Source: Ipomoea triloba
Lineage: Eukaryota > Streptophyta > Magnoliopsida > Solanales > Convolvulaceae
DNA: 64,000 bases
Assembly (NCBI RefSeq): GCF_003576645.1
Contig: NC_044922.1
Span: 11,005,965 to 11,069,964, forward strand
Direction of reading: 5' to 3'
The stretch's first letter is position 1; the number at the start of each line of letters is the position of its first letter. The notes beneath the pieces are model-generated. The model was not told the origin of the DNA. It saw only the letters and a program-made list of their open reading frames with translations, and made no database searches. The position numbers were made by a program, and so were the translations under genes. This document shows, piece after piece, positions 23,134 through 36,210 of this stretch.

Positions 23134-23683
23134 CTCAGTCGGATGGTATCCTGAACCTACTTCATAGCGAGGCAACTGGGGCTCCGATGGAGTGAAGAAT
23201 GCAAATTGAACACTAGCTCTTGGTCTTTGCATGGGATCGCTCCCTCCAACCTTTTTGGAAAAAAGAAAATCAAAATTTAAAATTTTGACAAGGAATGCAA
23301 GTGAGTTTTTTATATTTAATAATATTTTTATAAAAACACACGTACATTTTTATATTAATATCAACAATACAAACCATATTGTTTGAGCTTCAATTTGGTT
23401 AACAAAAATACTTCAGTTAACCAAATACAATAAACATTTGTAACCATGTACTCGTATAGTCGTATTTATGACCAAAAAAACAGCATATGCTGAGGAATAT
23501 AAAATAAAAGAATTCCTTCATTTTCTACCATATTTCTTACCCTACTTTTCATTTGCATGTCTACATGCTTTGACCTTTATCCTTTGCCTAATAACAGTCA
23601 GTGTATTGGAGAACTGAAGAAATTTTACAAAATATCATGCTCTGACACCAAAACCTCTGAACCTGATGACTCCATCTTCTTAA
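23134..23683. other. 3' flank of the CBS-PB1 gene
   Basis: AT-rich DNA between the LINE and the stop codon at 23684. It includes the probable 3' UTR of the minus-strand gene. No ORF or repeat is recognised. Confidence 0.5.
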
Positions 23684-26196
23684 TCATGTCTTCGAGCGCT
23701 TTAAGTAGGTTAATACACCAATGCTTGTTAGTACAACTGCTCCAGCAAAAATCCCGGGAAGGAGAGAGACTCCTTTAGTCTTTTCCACAGTGGTGGTAGT
23801 TGGTGGTGGTTGTGTTCTCTTTTTGTGTGAATCAGGTAAGTCCAGATGCAATCTCAGGACCTGCACACGAAATGTAAGGTGGTAACAACTTTGAAAACTA
23901 AATATTAGGTCAATAATTCATCCAAAAGGCTAAAAGATGGTACAAGAGACACAAAGGCAAGCTCAAGTGCAGGCTCAAGGGTACAGTTGTGTATACTCAT
24001 AATCTAAAAAGATTAGATCACTCACCGACTAAAAGATTAATATTTTACCCATTCCCCCTGCCTCCAAGGCAAAAAAAAGAAAAGACTAGAGTAAAGAGAT
24101 GGAAACATAAATTGTCTCCCAGCATTGTTAATGTACACACTAATTACTTTAATTGATCAGAGATGAGGCAATTGCAAATGAATATTTGCATTACATGACA
24201 TGATCATGAATGCACTTGCATGCACAGTCAATGGATTCATGCATATTAAGGAATTGGCATTTTCTTCTTTTTTCCCATTTCAAAATTTAAGGTTTATCCA
24301 TAGTGAGAAAGGAGTTACTGTGAAGACAACAATATATTTTCTCAGAATTTTTTCCACTCCTACTCCTTGACTACATGGGGTATTTTCACTTTTGGTCCTT
24401 GACTTTGATTTGTTCCAATTTTAGTCCTCATTTCATTTTTAGTCTAAAACTCTAAGTTGCCCTTAAATACAATAAGGTGAAATTTGGTTAAAAAGTGAAG
24501 ACACTTTGAACTAAAAGGGGAACAACAAAGTTGAGGATAGAAGTAGAATAAACTCTATGTTCCCATGTATTTGTACTTTCCCCAGGCAGTTTTTTCCTTT
24601 GGCCAGTAAGCCAGTTAGAGCATTTTGTTGTAAAGATAGAGAAGGAATGCTGTATATCAATACAGACAATGAAGAATGGAATTTCAACAGCAGTACTTAG
24701 AACAGATTTGAGGTGGCATGGATATTGAGGTCCATCTATGGGTTGGGAGAAGGCACTTAAGAGTTAAATAGCCTGTCACGAGTTGATTTGTGCATACATG
24801 TGAATATTCCCACTTTCCCTCTTCTCCTATTTATGTGTACTTATATGTTTGCATAGAAGCATTGATATGGTAATTACAAGTTTCAAATTCCAATTGTTTG
24901 ACATTTCCCTTCCCCTTTCACTCTTCTCCTGCTTAACTTTCATTGGGAGGCTAGTGATGTCATTTTGTCCACCCAACAATGAGAATGATTTTATATTTCG
25001 ATAGAGTGCAGTATGCTTTTCCCACAGCTTAACCAATTTAATCTGATGAGATCATCATAGAATTGTTTTTAACATAAAAGGTGAATGCATTAGCTAAATT
25101 AGCCGGGCAATGTGTCTTCAAAAAACTTAAAATGCATAAGATGAGATAGATTGATTATTTTATAGTGCACTTTTATATTTATGGAAGAATAATAGAATGC
25201 CGAATCCAATGCAAACATAGATCATAATCATACCTTCAATCCCACTGATCTGGCATGGCTAACAGCACCAATAAGATCAGTATCAGTTGTCAGCAGAACT
25301 TTGTCGCCTTCATCATCTTCATACTACACAAACAAGAAAACAAACAAACAAAAAAAAAAGGAATGTTATACCAGGAATAGGAAGAGGTTCGAGTGAGAAG
25401 AAAGCCTCAGGTGAGAAATGAGATGAATCTCAGCCCTAGATCAAAAAAAAATTCGTCACCTACGAACTTCAACAATATGCTCGGGAAGAAAGGGCAATGT
25501 GCACTGAAAGGCAAAAAATGAGAACTGGAGGCACAAAGATGTGAAACAATTATTGAAAAAATTAAATTTAATATTGGATCTTCAACACAAATCATAAACG
25601 ACCATAAATAATAAACAAACAAACATTCAACTCAAATTAGTAATTAGTTATCAAGATTAATTGATCTTTTAAAAAAAAAGGTTCGTCATCTACAATTTAA
25701 AAAAAAAATGCGCTGGAAGGTACAACAATATGCTCTGGAAGAAGGGACAATGTGCACTGAAACTCTAGAAAGGCAAAAATATGCACTGTAAGTAAAAAAA
25801 TATGAAACAACTATTGAAAAGACTAAGGGTGTGTTTGGTTCGCACATGGGAATCGGAATCGGAATCGGTATGGTATCAAATACTTGGTAAGGGTAATGGA
25901 TTTTAGTGAAAGTATTTTGCATGTTTGGTAGTAGGGTGGAATGAGAATGATTATAAATAGTTGGGGAAGAAATGAAGAAGGGAAATGAAACTCTTATTTA
26001 AAAAGGGTATGGGTTTTTCAATTAATGGGATATTCCAAACCCATAGTAATATTATAAAAACCTATCAACCAAACAATAACAATCACTTTGATACCCATAC
26101 CTTATACCAAAACCTGTCAACCAAACACACCCTAAATTTAATGCATGATTTTCAACACAAATCATAAAAGATCACAATATTCAACTAAAATTAGTA

Positions 26197-26270
<74 letters not shown>

Positions 26271-29200
26271 CACCTATGATCTAAAAACTGGAAGGCTAAA
26301 CAATGTTCTCAGGAAGGCTCAACAATATGCCGTCTAAGGCAAACAATATTCACTACGAAGGCACAACATTGTGCTCTGGAAGGCATAACAATGTGCGTTG
26401 TATGGCATAACAATGTGCTCTGGAAGAAGGGACAATGTGCACTGAAAAGCAAAAAAAAATTAACTTACACAAAATTATAATAATGTCACCGCGTTTTTCT
26501 TTAAAAAATCTCCAATTTGGACCCTTGATTTGGTCTCAATCTATGGATATAATTACATCACATTTCTCACCTAAGGCAATTGTTTCACATGATCCTATAT
26601 ATATATATATATTAACATAGGGGAAAAAGGAAAGGAAGGTACATCTTTCATATTTTCAGGCTTACCAAAATTTGTAGGTGATCATGAAGATCAGTTATCC
26701 CGATCCTTTGAATAACAGTAGAAACAAGCTCAGCTAAGTTTTCTGTGCCTGAAAAACGTGAATGACAATAGAGATATTTTAGAAATAAAATGAACAAAGT
26801 ATTTCCTCGGCGCATGTATATTGTTAATTAGAAAAATCAGATATTTATGCAATAAAAGAATTCAATATTTCTTATAAATTACCTCATCACACCAACAAAT
26901 AAGAAAAATGTAGGTTCATACATAACTAGATAACTGGAAGTATTAAAAGTGTTGCACTAACGGTGACAAAAAACAAAAACAAGATACAAGTAAATGTCTT
27001 CCAAGGGACAACAAGAATATATAACTAAAATAAACCTGAGAGGAAATAAGTTACTCCATTCCAAAAAGATTGTCCCATTTACTTCAACACATTTTAAGGA
27101 TATTGGAGAAAAGAGTATTTTCCTCTTGCCTACAATGAAAGTGTAACATTTTGAAACATACTAAAATAGAAATATAGACATCTTGTTCAGGACAGAGGGA
27201 ATATTATATTAGAGAAATATTCTACTCCATGCCACCAAGATTTGGAAGTTTTAGGGTTCTGGAATAGGAATCACAAATCTAAATAAGACTCACCAAAATT
27301 AAATCTGTGCACTCGCCCTTTTAGGTCCTCAAATTTGAAGGTAAATGAATTTCCAAGACCCAGGGATGGATATGAAGACTTCCCTGGTTCTGTCCAATCA
27401 GATGTCATCACTGCAGACATAGACATCTCACTGCATAATAGGCCATTTGTGCAGGTTTAGTTTTAATCTAGGTCATGAGAGTAAAACACATTTTGGACAC
27501 AAATATCATAATGGTCATAACATAAGGTGCATTGTGATATACATCTTTATTATCAGTAAAACATAAGAAAAATACCTTTGCGTGTCATAATCATCTGTTG
27601 GTTCCACATTAAGCGCAGAATCCCAGAACTTTTGCATTACTGTATTTGCAACATCATTAACAGCACCAGAGCTATTCTCAACCTGGAGAAAACATGCACA
27701 TTAACTTAGATCCTTCAGATATTCCCTCCACCCTGCCCTCTATTGAGAGATTGACATTCATAAATCTTATAATAATAGAGATTTCATTTCTGTCTAATTT
27801 CATTATCCAAGGCCCAAGCTGGAGTGCCAATGAGAAAGGATTTCAGGGAAGGATCAGAAATTCCTCAACATCTATAATATATTTGGTTATCACCCAATCT
27901 GACCAGAAAACACTCACAAAAATAAGGATCAATAATTCATATAAAAGATCATAATGATTTGGTAGACCATGGAGGCAAAGAAAACACTTCAAGTAGTTCA
28001 ATTGGCAGCCAGAGGTAATAACAAATCGGTTACAAAGTGTGGACATTATCATCATTAAGTATTACTGTGCTGACTTCAGATCACTCTGCAGATAAATAAA
28101 AAGATACCCATAAGACGTAAAAAGTTTATCATAGGTTCACTTACCATGGAAATTGCTGCATGAGTTATCTGCAACACATCTACAGAAGCAACAACACTTC
28201 CTTCTGCCAAAATAGTTAGCTCTTGAAAGTTAAGTCAGACGTTTCTCAGAATATAAATATACAAAACAGAGCAAAATGTACACATCTCACCTCTATCTAA
28301 AACAGGAAGGTGCAAAAATTTTCCATCATGCATTATATGCAGCGCTTCAAGTATTGGTGTCTCTAGTGTTGCACATTCAGGGTTTGGTGTCATTACCTTG
28401 AAAAAGAAAAGGCCAAATCAAATTTACATTAAAGCAGATATAAAATTCATCATGCCATCAAAATGAAAAACAGCACCAATCACAGAATATGGTGTTAACT
28501 GTTATTATTTGCTCTTTACATGCTACCAATTAAAGCAGAGCTTCATGATTGCATCAAGATGGGCAAGTAATAGGGTGAAAAGTATCTATGTGTACTTAAT
28601 AATCTGTATAAGCATTGACCTGCTGCACCTGCAGGATTGCATCAAGAAACGAAGAAATAATAAACGGGAAATTCTGATGGAAGTGTCAGAATAGGAGCAG
28701 CCTACAACACTATGCTAGTAGAGAACTGGAGCTGACGCAAAATGTCTGACAAAGAAAGTAGCTGCCTCTGAAAGATCAAATGAGTCTTCAATAACATAGG
28801 CAATTATCAAGCAAAAATTTATGATTTCATATTCTACTTGTCCTATGCTCCTAGGGAAAGCAAACATATAACATAACAAGTTAAAAAGATAATAGTGGTG
28901 CAGTTGCAGATCCCATCGCAGTGTTTGTATAATCATGTGAATAGTTTGAGTGCATTCTTATTAATTATTACTAAAAGAATTTTCTTGACAAATCTTAACA
29001 GCGTGAAAAGTTTGTGTGCATTTAATCTGCATGCTCTTGATATGGTGCTACTAATTTTGTGCACATGTGAAAAGAGTGCATCTTTCTTCTAATTGTTTCT
29101 TAAACATATTTATCAATTAAAATATTGATTTAACTGTGCATTTTTGTTTGAAAGAAATTTACTAATATATGAATAATACTCCCTCCATCCCATTTTATGT

Positions 29201-32200
29201 GTCTGGTTCAGTTAACGAGACTTGACTGAAGTTATTTTTAATTCAATTTTTCATAATGTTAAGTTTAGTATTAGTACATAAATTCATATATTTAGAAACT
29301 ACATTAAAAGTACTATTAAACACAAAAAAAAAAATCAAATTTAAAATAATTAAAAAATACTAAAGAAAATAAGCAAAGAATAAAGAGTTGGTTTGATCAA
29401 TGGATAGTAAACAAGGAGTAAACAGGAAAGGTAAAATGGGACAGAGGAAGTAGTACATCATATTGACAACATACTGGAATTCCGCCATCTATAATATGAG
29501 TAGAAAATCAATGAATATTAACAATCTAGTGTTTACAATTTCAAGTGCACAAAATGCACTGCCTACAAATTTACAATGCACAGAATGGTGACAAAAAAGG
29601 CAAAGATGCTTTATAAAATTCATTTCATTAAGAAAAAACATTCTTTTGCTCACTCTAGGTTTCCTTTCACTTGTAACATTAAAATTACTGAATAACATGT
29701 TAATGGTACATACAATATATGGCATGATATTAGATCCTTTAATGCAACTTGCACTTTTGCACAACTTAAATTTACATCTGCAAGCGTACAGGGAATACTT
29801 TACTTTTCTCATTCCTACCAACGGCAATCACTTAAAAAAAGCAGAAAACTGGAAACTTTTTGAAATTTTCCTGATCCTTAAACCCTAAGTATACTTTAAA
29901 CCTGCTGTACCACCTTGAACAACTAGATTCTTACAGGTTTGAGTAACTGCAGATAAGAAATCAGAGCAAAAGACAGATGAAGTAAAGATAAATACATAAA
30001 TAATGGTTTGTATCAATAAAACAGATATTTTTAAAATAGGTGCCATAAGAAGAAAACACGTTATTTTTTTGTCAGCTAATGAAAAGGTAAGCCACAGGAC
30101 ATGATTGAAACAGCTCATTGGATGAGATTTTCAAACCTTTTCCACCAGTGTCAGCTCCGGGGAGAGGTTTTGAGCCACAACACGCATCAGGATGTCCTTA
30201 GAACTGCATATCATTCCCAACAGACTTGCATTAGAAATCCTTCAATTATAATACCATTGGTAGCATATGTACAGGTTGGGTGGGTCGAAAGGGGTTGAAA
30301 AAAAAAATTAGGTGGCTTTCAACTCACCCAAATTAAGTATGGGTCATTGGGGATATGACACATTTTTTACTCACTATAAAATTTTAGTGATGTATATTAA
30401 AACTTGATTATTCATGAAAGTTCATATTCAAATATTACAAGATAAATAATATGATGATATTTTGAATATGAAATAATGTTTTTGAGTTAATTTCATATCA
30501 TTTCCTCTTAGCACATTTTAACCCCTCTAGAAGTAGGTCAAATTCAACCTGCCCAAATTGCCACCTCTATATGAAACACAAAAAAGGGATGACATCCCCT
30601 TGATATAAATTCAAGTCATGAGAACTGCAAAATGTAGTATATTAAGAAGTTTGAGGAAATAAAAAGATTACGTTAGTATCCCCTGAATCTTGTTCCCAGT
30701 TATAACTATGACTGAATTAACCCGCAACTCACGCATCTTCTTAGCAGCAACTTGCACGGGATCTGATGGGGATACCATTGCAACCCTGATATCATTAAAA
30801 GCTACAAACTTAATCATGCAACAACAATCAAAAGAAAATTTACATCCTGAAAATGAGAAGCGAAGCAGTGAGAAAGTTCAACTTTTTACTTGGCATTTTC
30901 AGAAATGATTGTTGACAAAGCGGGTTTGAACATGCGCTCCCTAAGTATTTCGATGAAAGCAGATGGAGCTGAATAAAAACAATGGCAAAGCAAAACAAAA
31001 GTTACACATGACCAACCATATACACAAAATATAAGAATAATAACAGATCTTAGAAATTTTTGTGAAATCATGAATGAATTTTGTATAGACAGCCACATAA
31101 CTAACCACCAGAGAAATTGTTTCCCCATTGACGTTCCACTCCTTCAACAGCTGCTGCAATGGCACTTCCCTGCTCTGCAGCCTTCTCCATTCTTGATATA
31201 GCATCATAAAGGCATTTTGTGATATCCAACAAGGCTATCACTTCACCATTTTCAACAACAGGAAGGTGGCGGAATTTCCCTATAACAATGAGATGAAAAA
31301 GAGGGGTGAAGAGAAAACTCAGCCAGAAACATAAGAGATACAGATGAAAATTAAAACGGTTATCTGTATAAAAGTCAATTCAACTTAAAGCATCAGTAAA
31401 TCATTGTATATCAAATAAGTGGTGGACGTTGGAATCTAGTACTAAAACCATGAAACTATCTGTTACAAAAAATTAAATCAACCCATCTCTTTCTGGCAGC
31501 CACCTAACATCTCACATGCCTCCAAGTGCCACCATAAGGTCCACAATAACAGCAGTTATCACATTAATACATTATGCATGAGAACTTCCCTGCCAACCTT
31601 TTCCAGCAAAACTTTCCAATTTGATTCTCCGGCCTTTTTCACACCCTTTCTAGTCCCTGATACATTTTGCTAGCAGTGTCAATGTTGTCAGTCAACAAAA
31701 AATTCCATGAAAATTGTTTCTGATGGATAGACCACCTCTACCAAGAACGGCAAGAAGTCACATGGATCACAAAACTTTCATTCTTGGTCATATGCAGTGA
31801 GTTCTGATTTATGAGTTAAGGAATCATTAAACACTAAAATCAAGAGCTCATTGAGATTTCAAACTACAAAAAGCCTGTATGGGGAATATTTTGATTGGCA
31901 GCTGTTGATCATTTAAATTAGGAGCTTGATAAATTTAAATCAGTAGACAGTAGCTGTTGAACATTTAAATAGTTCAGTGTTTCAATCATGATTTTACACT
32001 GTGATCATGCCTAGGAGTATTTTGCTAAAACCTTTTCTGCATTCTTATCTTTACACGGAACCCTTCATGAGTCTTCCTATCTGGATACTCCTCAACAAAA
32101 TGGGGTTGCTACTTAGTTGAAATAGGTCATACCGTCATACAGGCATACCAAGCTTCTTCGGTAGAAGTCCCTCATCATTTCCGCCTTTCTCGAGTGATTC

Positions 32201-35184
32201 CATCCTTGACTAATGTTATCTTATAAACTGCATCCTTTCAACTGTTCTGCATCAAAAAATTCCTCATAACTTTGCTGTGTTCCCAAAAATCTGTATATAA
32301 GCTTCCATTATGCATCTTTGGATGTACTTGCTTTGTGAGGGATCTCTCAAGTTCAGGATTAGTTTTTAGCTAAATCTCTCAAGTACATTTAAGGGCCATT
32401 CTCAGCTTCAACAGGGGTATAGGTGATACTCTTCTAATTACAGAATTTCTACATGTCTGATGGTGTGCACTCTTTGAATCTACACCATTTTTTCCCACTA
32501 ATTCTAGATACTACTATACTAGATAAGCCATACTACCAGAAATGATAAATTTCCCTTACCATCCTATGCTGAACCATCCTCCAACAACCAGTATACCATC
32601 CTCTTCAGACCCTCTTATATCTCCATTCCAATATTCATTCCAATGTCATTCCCTACCTCCAACCAACAACAATTCAGTGGAGGATAGTGCTCAACCGACT
32701 ACCAAATCTCTTGTGTCATGTCCAACTCTAGTCCTTGATCTAGTTGCTAGTCCCCTATTGCTACTCAAATAGATAAAAAGTGTTACTCAAATTCCTTACC
32801 TTATATATGTATTGCCTTTCTCCATTGTATTATGATTCTATCTATTTTTTGTCTTTTTGCTTTCATTGCTAAGTTACTTTGGGAAGCAATGTCTCATTCT
32901 GGGCCACAGCAGGCTAGGGCTGATGAAATAGCCTCCCTTCATTCCTTCAATGCTTGAGAATTGGTTCCTTTACCTAGTTTTTGGCTTTCAAAGAGTATGT
33001 ATAGTTAAAGTTGGTCTTGATGGTCTAGTGGACATGCTTTAGGATCATTCATAGCTAAGGGTCACACTTAGATCTTTGGTATCAATTATACTTGTACTTT
33101 CTTTCCTATGGCAAAGATAGCTTTTGTTCAACTCTTTTAAGGTTCCTAAACAAGTTATTTAACAACATTCCTTTCATGTTTGACTTTCTAAAAGTTTGGA
33201 ATAGAGTTTGATTTTACCACACATTTTGAGATGTCCCATAAAGGAATTTCACACAAATTACTCTTGGAGAAAAATACAATAAAGTGTCCATGAATCATAC
33301 TTTCCACCCCTTCCAATAAAAAAAAGGTGTTGAAGCCTTTATAAAAAAGAATATGCAAATGAAAAATAATGATACTAAGTGTTGGAAAACTAACAGCAGA
33401 CTCATGCTGGAAATTCAAGTGTCATTCGGTTAGTCAAGTCCCTTAATTAACATGTTTTATAGTGATGAGACTCCCATTGCCTAGATATGCATATCTGCCT
33501 TGTAATCATTCGATCTATCGAAGTAATCAATCAACCAGTCTACTATCATATCTCATCTCTTCCTCTGTAGTAATTATATAGTAAATACTTTATTTTAATT
33601 GCTTAACATATATAGCTTCTACCTTACTGTCGCTTGATCACTATTTGCTATTATTGGACCTTCCAACTCGTTAATTCTTAACACAAAGCTCTAATATCTA
33701 TCAACTTAATTTATTATCATATGAACATATGATCAACACATGGTATCTAAGAACGTAGAATTTTATCTCAAACATCCATCCACCAGGTGGAATGAAGTTA
33801 GAAGAAAAAAATAATAATAATAATAAGTAGTGATCGGTTGTAATACTGTAAATGACAAACATTTATACCAAAGTAAACAATTTTCATTTTGCATCTAATT
33901 ATCAAATGCAATAAGTTATGAGCTAAAAGAAAATTTTAGCTAACTAAACATCTAAATCATTAAAATTACGTTAACAAGGTCAGTCCTCCCTGTAACTATA
34001 ACTAATGAAGAAGTCTATGATGATGGTTCCTTGAAGACTGGCAACACAAAAAGTATTTGATAAATTCACTAACTGAAGAAGTGATAGGGCTAAGGTATTT
34101 CTTCTAGAAGCTAGATCAAATCAAAGAAAATAGTAACACCTACTAGAACAGCACTCTCTTGTAGAAGGGAAGGGTCAGAATGTAACCTTGGACCATCTTC
34201 TGAAGTGCCTCAATAGCCAATGAATCCGAAGTTACAAATATGGGGTTCCTTGTCATGACCTTTGAAACTATCGTCTGCTCAGGCCTCAGCTCCTCAGCTA
34301 TAACCCTGGTTGCAATATCCTTTCATATAATAGAAAACACAGAATGCAATGTTAGTAATTGAATGAAGAGTCCTTTAAGTTATCAAATTAATGATTCAAT
34401 CCAGAGGCCCTCCCTTGTTGGTAAGGGGCATATGAAGGTTTCTCTATTTCATTTTCATTTACTTATACTTCCCACAATATATATATATATATATATATAT
34501 AAAGCTAAATCAAAATAAATTTAAAAAACACTTGATTCAGAGGGAATGGGAAGTGATGTCATGTTTTATAAATCTGTTTAGAATTTTTTTCCGAATCATG
34601 AAACCTTGCCAATAAGTAAACCTTGTCAGTGACAATGCCAGAGAGCAAAGCATTGGTGTCAGTGAGTAGGACAGCATCCACACGCCGTGCTGCCATACGG
34701 CGACAAGCATCCGATACGGTGGTACCCTCTGGAATTGTCAACGCCTTGGACAGTCTCAGCTTCTTGACCGTTCTCTCCCCACTGAAAGGCCTATAAGTAG
34801 AAAAGAGAGCAAATTTACATATAGAAAAACATTTGTACCAATCATCTCCTGCCTGAGTCAGAACAGAAATTAGAATGTGCCGGACAATGGTTACTTACAA
34901 ACTAAACTCTGAGAATAAAAAATAAAAAATAAAATTACTACTTTGGTAAATTGTTTCTGTTTAAGAGGAGGGAAAACAGAGAAATAAACATCAATAACTA
35001 GAAATGCATAGATAAGTACTTACTGGTGAGCAGGAGAAGAGGGTTTGGCGTTGGTGCCATTAGAGGTGGCGGTTCCATTCTCAGAAGGAGTTGACGATTT
35101 CTTGCCAGTTGACGAATGGCGGTTCTTCTGCACCAAACTGTTCCGTCTTGGCGGTGGAGCCGCCGCTGCCAATTGACTGCTCAT
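23684..35184 (-). CDS. CBSCBSPB: CBS-CBS-PB1 domain protein with C-terminal membrane anchor
   Basis: Fourteen minus-strand exons join in frame to 550 aa: 35184-35024, 34790-34622, 34319-34187, 31279-31109, 30968-30890, 30785-30672, 30203-30137, 28396-28291, 28203-28145, 27682-27576, 27430-27294, 26748-26666, 25323-25234, 23860-23684. All introns are GT-AG. Four CBS motifs lie at about 60-125 (RRVDAVLLTD, SGIVTDKDIATRVI), 133-195 (GKFRHLPVVENGEVIALLDI), 225-295 and 297-355. A PB1 domain covers about 407-498 (FTFKFEDLKGRVHRF; acidic YEDDEGDKVLLTTDTDL). A hydrophobic helix at about 523-545 ends in LKRSKT. Length and order match the Arabidopsis CBSCBSPB family (about 540 aa, from memory). CBS pairs usually sense adenine nucleotides and PB1 mediates protein pairing; the cellular role here is unknown. 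Confidence 0.94.
24371..24545. mobile_element. Small MULE-type MITE in intron 13
   Basis: cttttggtccttgactttg at the left pairs with the reverse complement of acaaagttgaggatagaag at the right, over about 35 imperfect bases. The interior is non-coding. No clear target duplication was found. Confidence 0.45.
25827..26132. mobile_element. PIF/Harbinger (Tourist-like) MITE
   Basis: Terminal inverted repeats gggtgtgtttggtt and aaccaaacacaccc bracket 306 bp, flanked by the 3-bp duplication taa (25824-25826, 26133-26135). Internal inverted phrases such as ggtatggg/cccatacc support a hairpin-forming MITE. Confidence 0.8.
26198..26269. repeat. (AT)n microsatellite
   Basis: About 70 bases of uninterrupted AT dinucleotides in intron 12 of the CBS-PB1 gene. 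Confidence 0.95.
27054..27201. mobile_element. Stowaway-type MITE in intron 11
   Basis: Begins ctccattccaaaaagattg and ends caggacagagggaat, with TA at both borders. The ends fit the Stowaway pattern. Confidence 0.6.
29179..29450. mobile_element. Stowaway-type MITE in intron 7
   Basis: Begins ctccctccatcccatttta and ends taaaatgggacagaggaag, flanked by TA at 29177-29178 and 29451-29452. Same family as 17177-17411. Confidence 0.85.
30262..30570. mobile_element. Possible hAT-type MITE in intron 6
   Basis: The phrases caggttgggtgggtcga at the left and ttcaacctgcccaaattg at the right are partly inverted, around an AT-rich interior. No target duplication was confirmed. Confidence 0.35.
31990..33480 (+). 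pseudogene. Heavily decayed copia pol relic in intron 3
   Basis: On the strand opposite to the host gene, fragments of copia integrase and its downstream region can still be read. They are TPQQNGVA near 32085, EVPHHF near 32170, FGCTCFVRDL near 32320 and a GYRCYS-like stretch near 32410. An RT-proximal remnant (AMSHSG..) lies near 32890, and sequence resembling the RT core follows at about 33040-33170. Stops and frameshifts are everywhere and no LTR is seen. It is much older than the element at 9845-13663. Confidence 0.65.
34477..34501. repeat. (AT)n microsatellite
   Basis: Short AT dinucleotide run in intron 2 of the CBS-PB1 gene. Confidence 0.9.
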
Positions 35185-35818
35185 ATTTCTTCGCGCTCAA
35201 AAGTCAAATCCCCCTTCCCTTTCACTTCTTTTGCACCACCTACTCCACTATTTACTCAGATATATACGTCCATGTGACAGAAGACGCGGGAATTTCTTCC
35301 TGGGTTGGATGAGCAGAATTTGGGTCTGCCCTAACCCTAAATTCCCTGAGATTTCTTCCCTTCCTTTCCCTTTTGTTGACTTGGAATTACACGGAGCTGA
35401 AGAGTTGATGGAGACGAATTTCCTCTGAACTTCCTTTTTTCGTTTTAAATCTCAGGTTCAGTATTTTTCAATTTTCGTCGACAGTAGGGAATGTTTGGAA
35501 GAGCTTTTCAGAAAAAAAAGACGATTTTGTTATTTCTGGACCAAAATCGGAGTTAAGCCTTTTTTTTTTTTGAAAACAAGGAGTTAAGCCTTTTGCCCTT
35601 TGATCTGTGGGCAAGTGGCTTTTACTTATTTTTGAAATTTTTCATAAGTTAATATCTGTGATTTTTTGGAAAATAAGATTTGGCGTGTATGCATAATAAG
35701 CGTAGTTGCAAAAACCTCACCTGGGCACTAGGCGGCGGTTGATTCCCTATTGTATCACCCTAAATGGTGGTCTAGGTAGCTGGCTGGCCAGCTCGGTGAC
35801 CGCTTAGGCATTGACCGC
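35185..35818 (-). promoter_or_regulatory. 5' UTR and likely promoter of the CBS-PB1 gene
   Basis: This is the DNA upstream of the start codon at 35184. It is pyrimidine-rich near the gene on the transcribed side. It also holds a micro-insertion at 35549-35594 and the beginning of an older element from about 35700. No TATA box can be assigned with confidence. Confidence 0.45.
35549..35594 (-). mobile_element. Very short LINE 3'-end insertion with target duplication
   Basis: ggagttaagcctttt occurs at 35549-35563 and 35580-35594. Between the copies is a T run followed by gaaaacaa. In reverse complement this reads ttgttttcaaaaaaa, close to the 3' end of the LINE at 17876-23115 (ttggttttcaaaaaaa). 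It fits an extreme 5' truncation during LINE insertion. Confidence 0.5.
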
Positions 35819-36210
35819 TGATGGGTAAATACCCCAAGGGACTACTGTATGGGTAAATACCCCAAGGGACTACTGTAGAAATACAATGTATATAGTCCAT
35901 GTATTATTGTACCCCTAAAAGGTCGGGTGTCCCTTAGGAATTGTTAAAGGGCAAGTGACCTTTGGGAAATATTATATTCCCGAAGGGTCAGGTCCTATTC
36001 ATATATAAAGGACCTGACCCTCCACTGTAATGGCATCCTTTGATCCTGGCCTCTCGACCCTCTCTCTCTTGTTCACTATGGGGTTCTTGGTTCTTCTCCA
36101 GGGAGGAATCCATGGCTTTCCTTCTCAATCATACACACTCCATACACTACATCATACACAATCAAACACACGTGGTGTAAATCCGTACCCCGTTTACATT
36201 TACACCATCA
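35819..36210 (+). repeat. 5' LTR of the non-autonomous element
   Basis: About 365 bp plus an exact 28-bp tandem duplication at its start (period from 35821 to 35849) that the 3' LTR lacks. TATA-like atatataaagg lies at about 36001. Confidence 0.88.

Larger units (their letters stand above)
25396..26590. mobile_element. Composite element in intron 12 with inverted ends and ~26-bp repeats
   Basis: The left end (25401-25430) has cctcaggtgagaaatgagat. The right end (26546-26590) reads in reverse as gccttaggtgagaaatgtga. Inside lie many degenerate copies of ggaaggcacaacaatgtgc on both sides of a nested PIF-type MITE and an (AT)n tract. No protein is encoded. The superfamily is not known to me. 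Confidence 0.5.
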
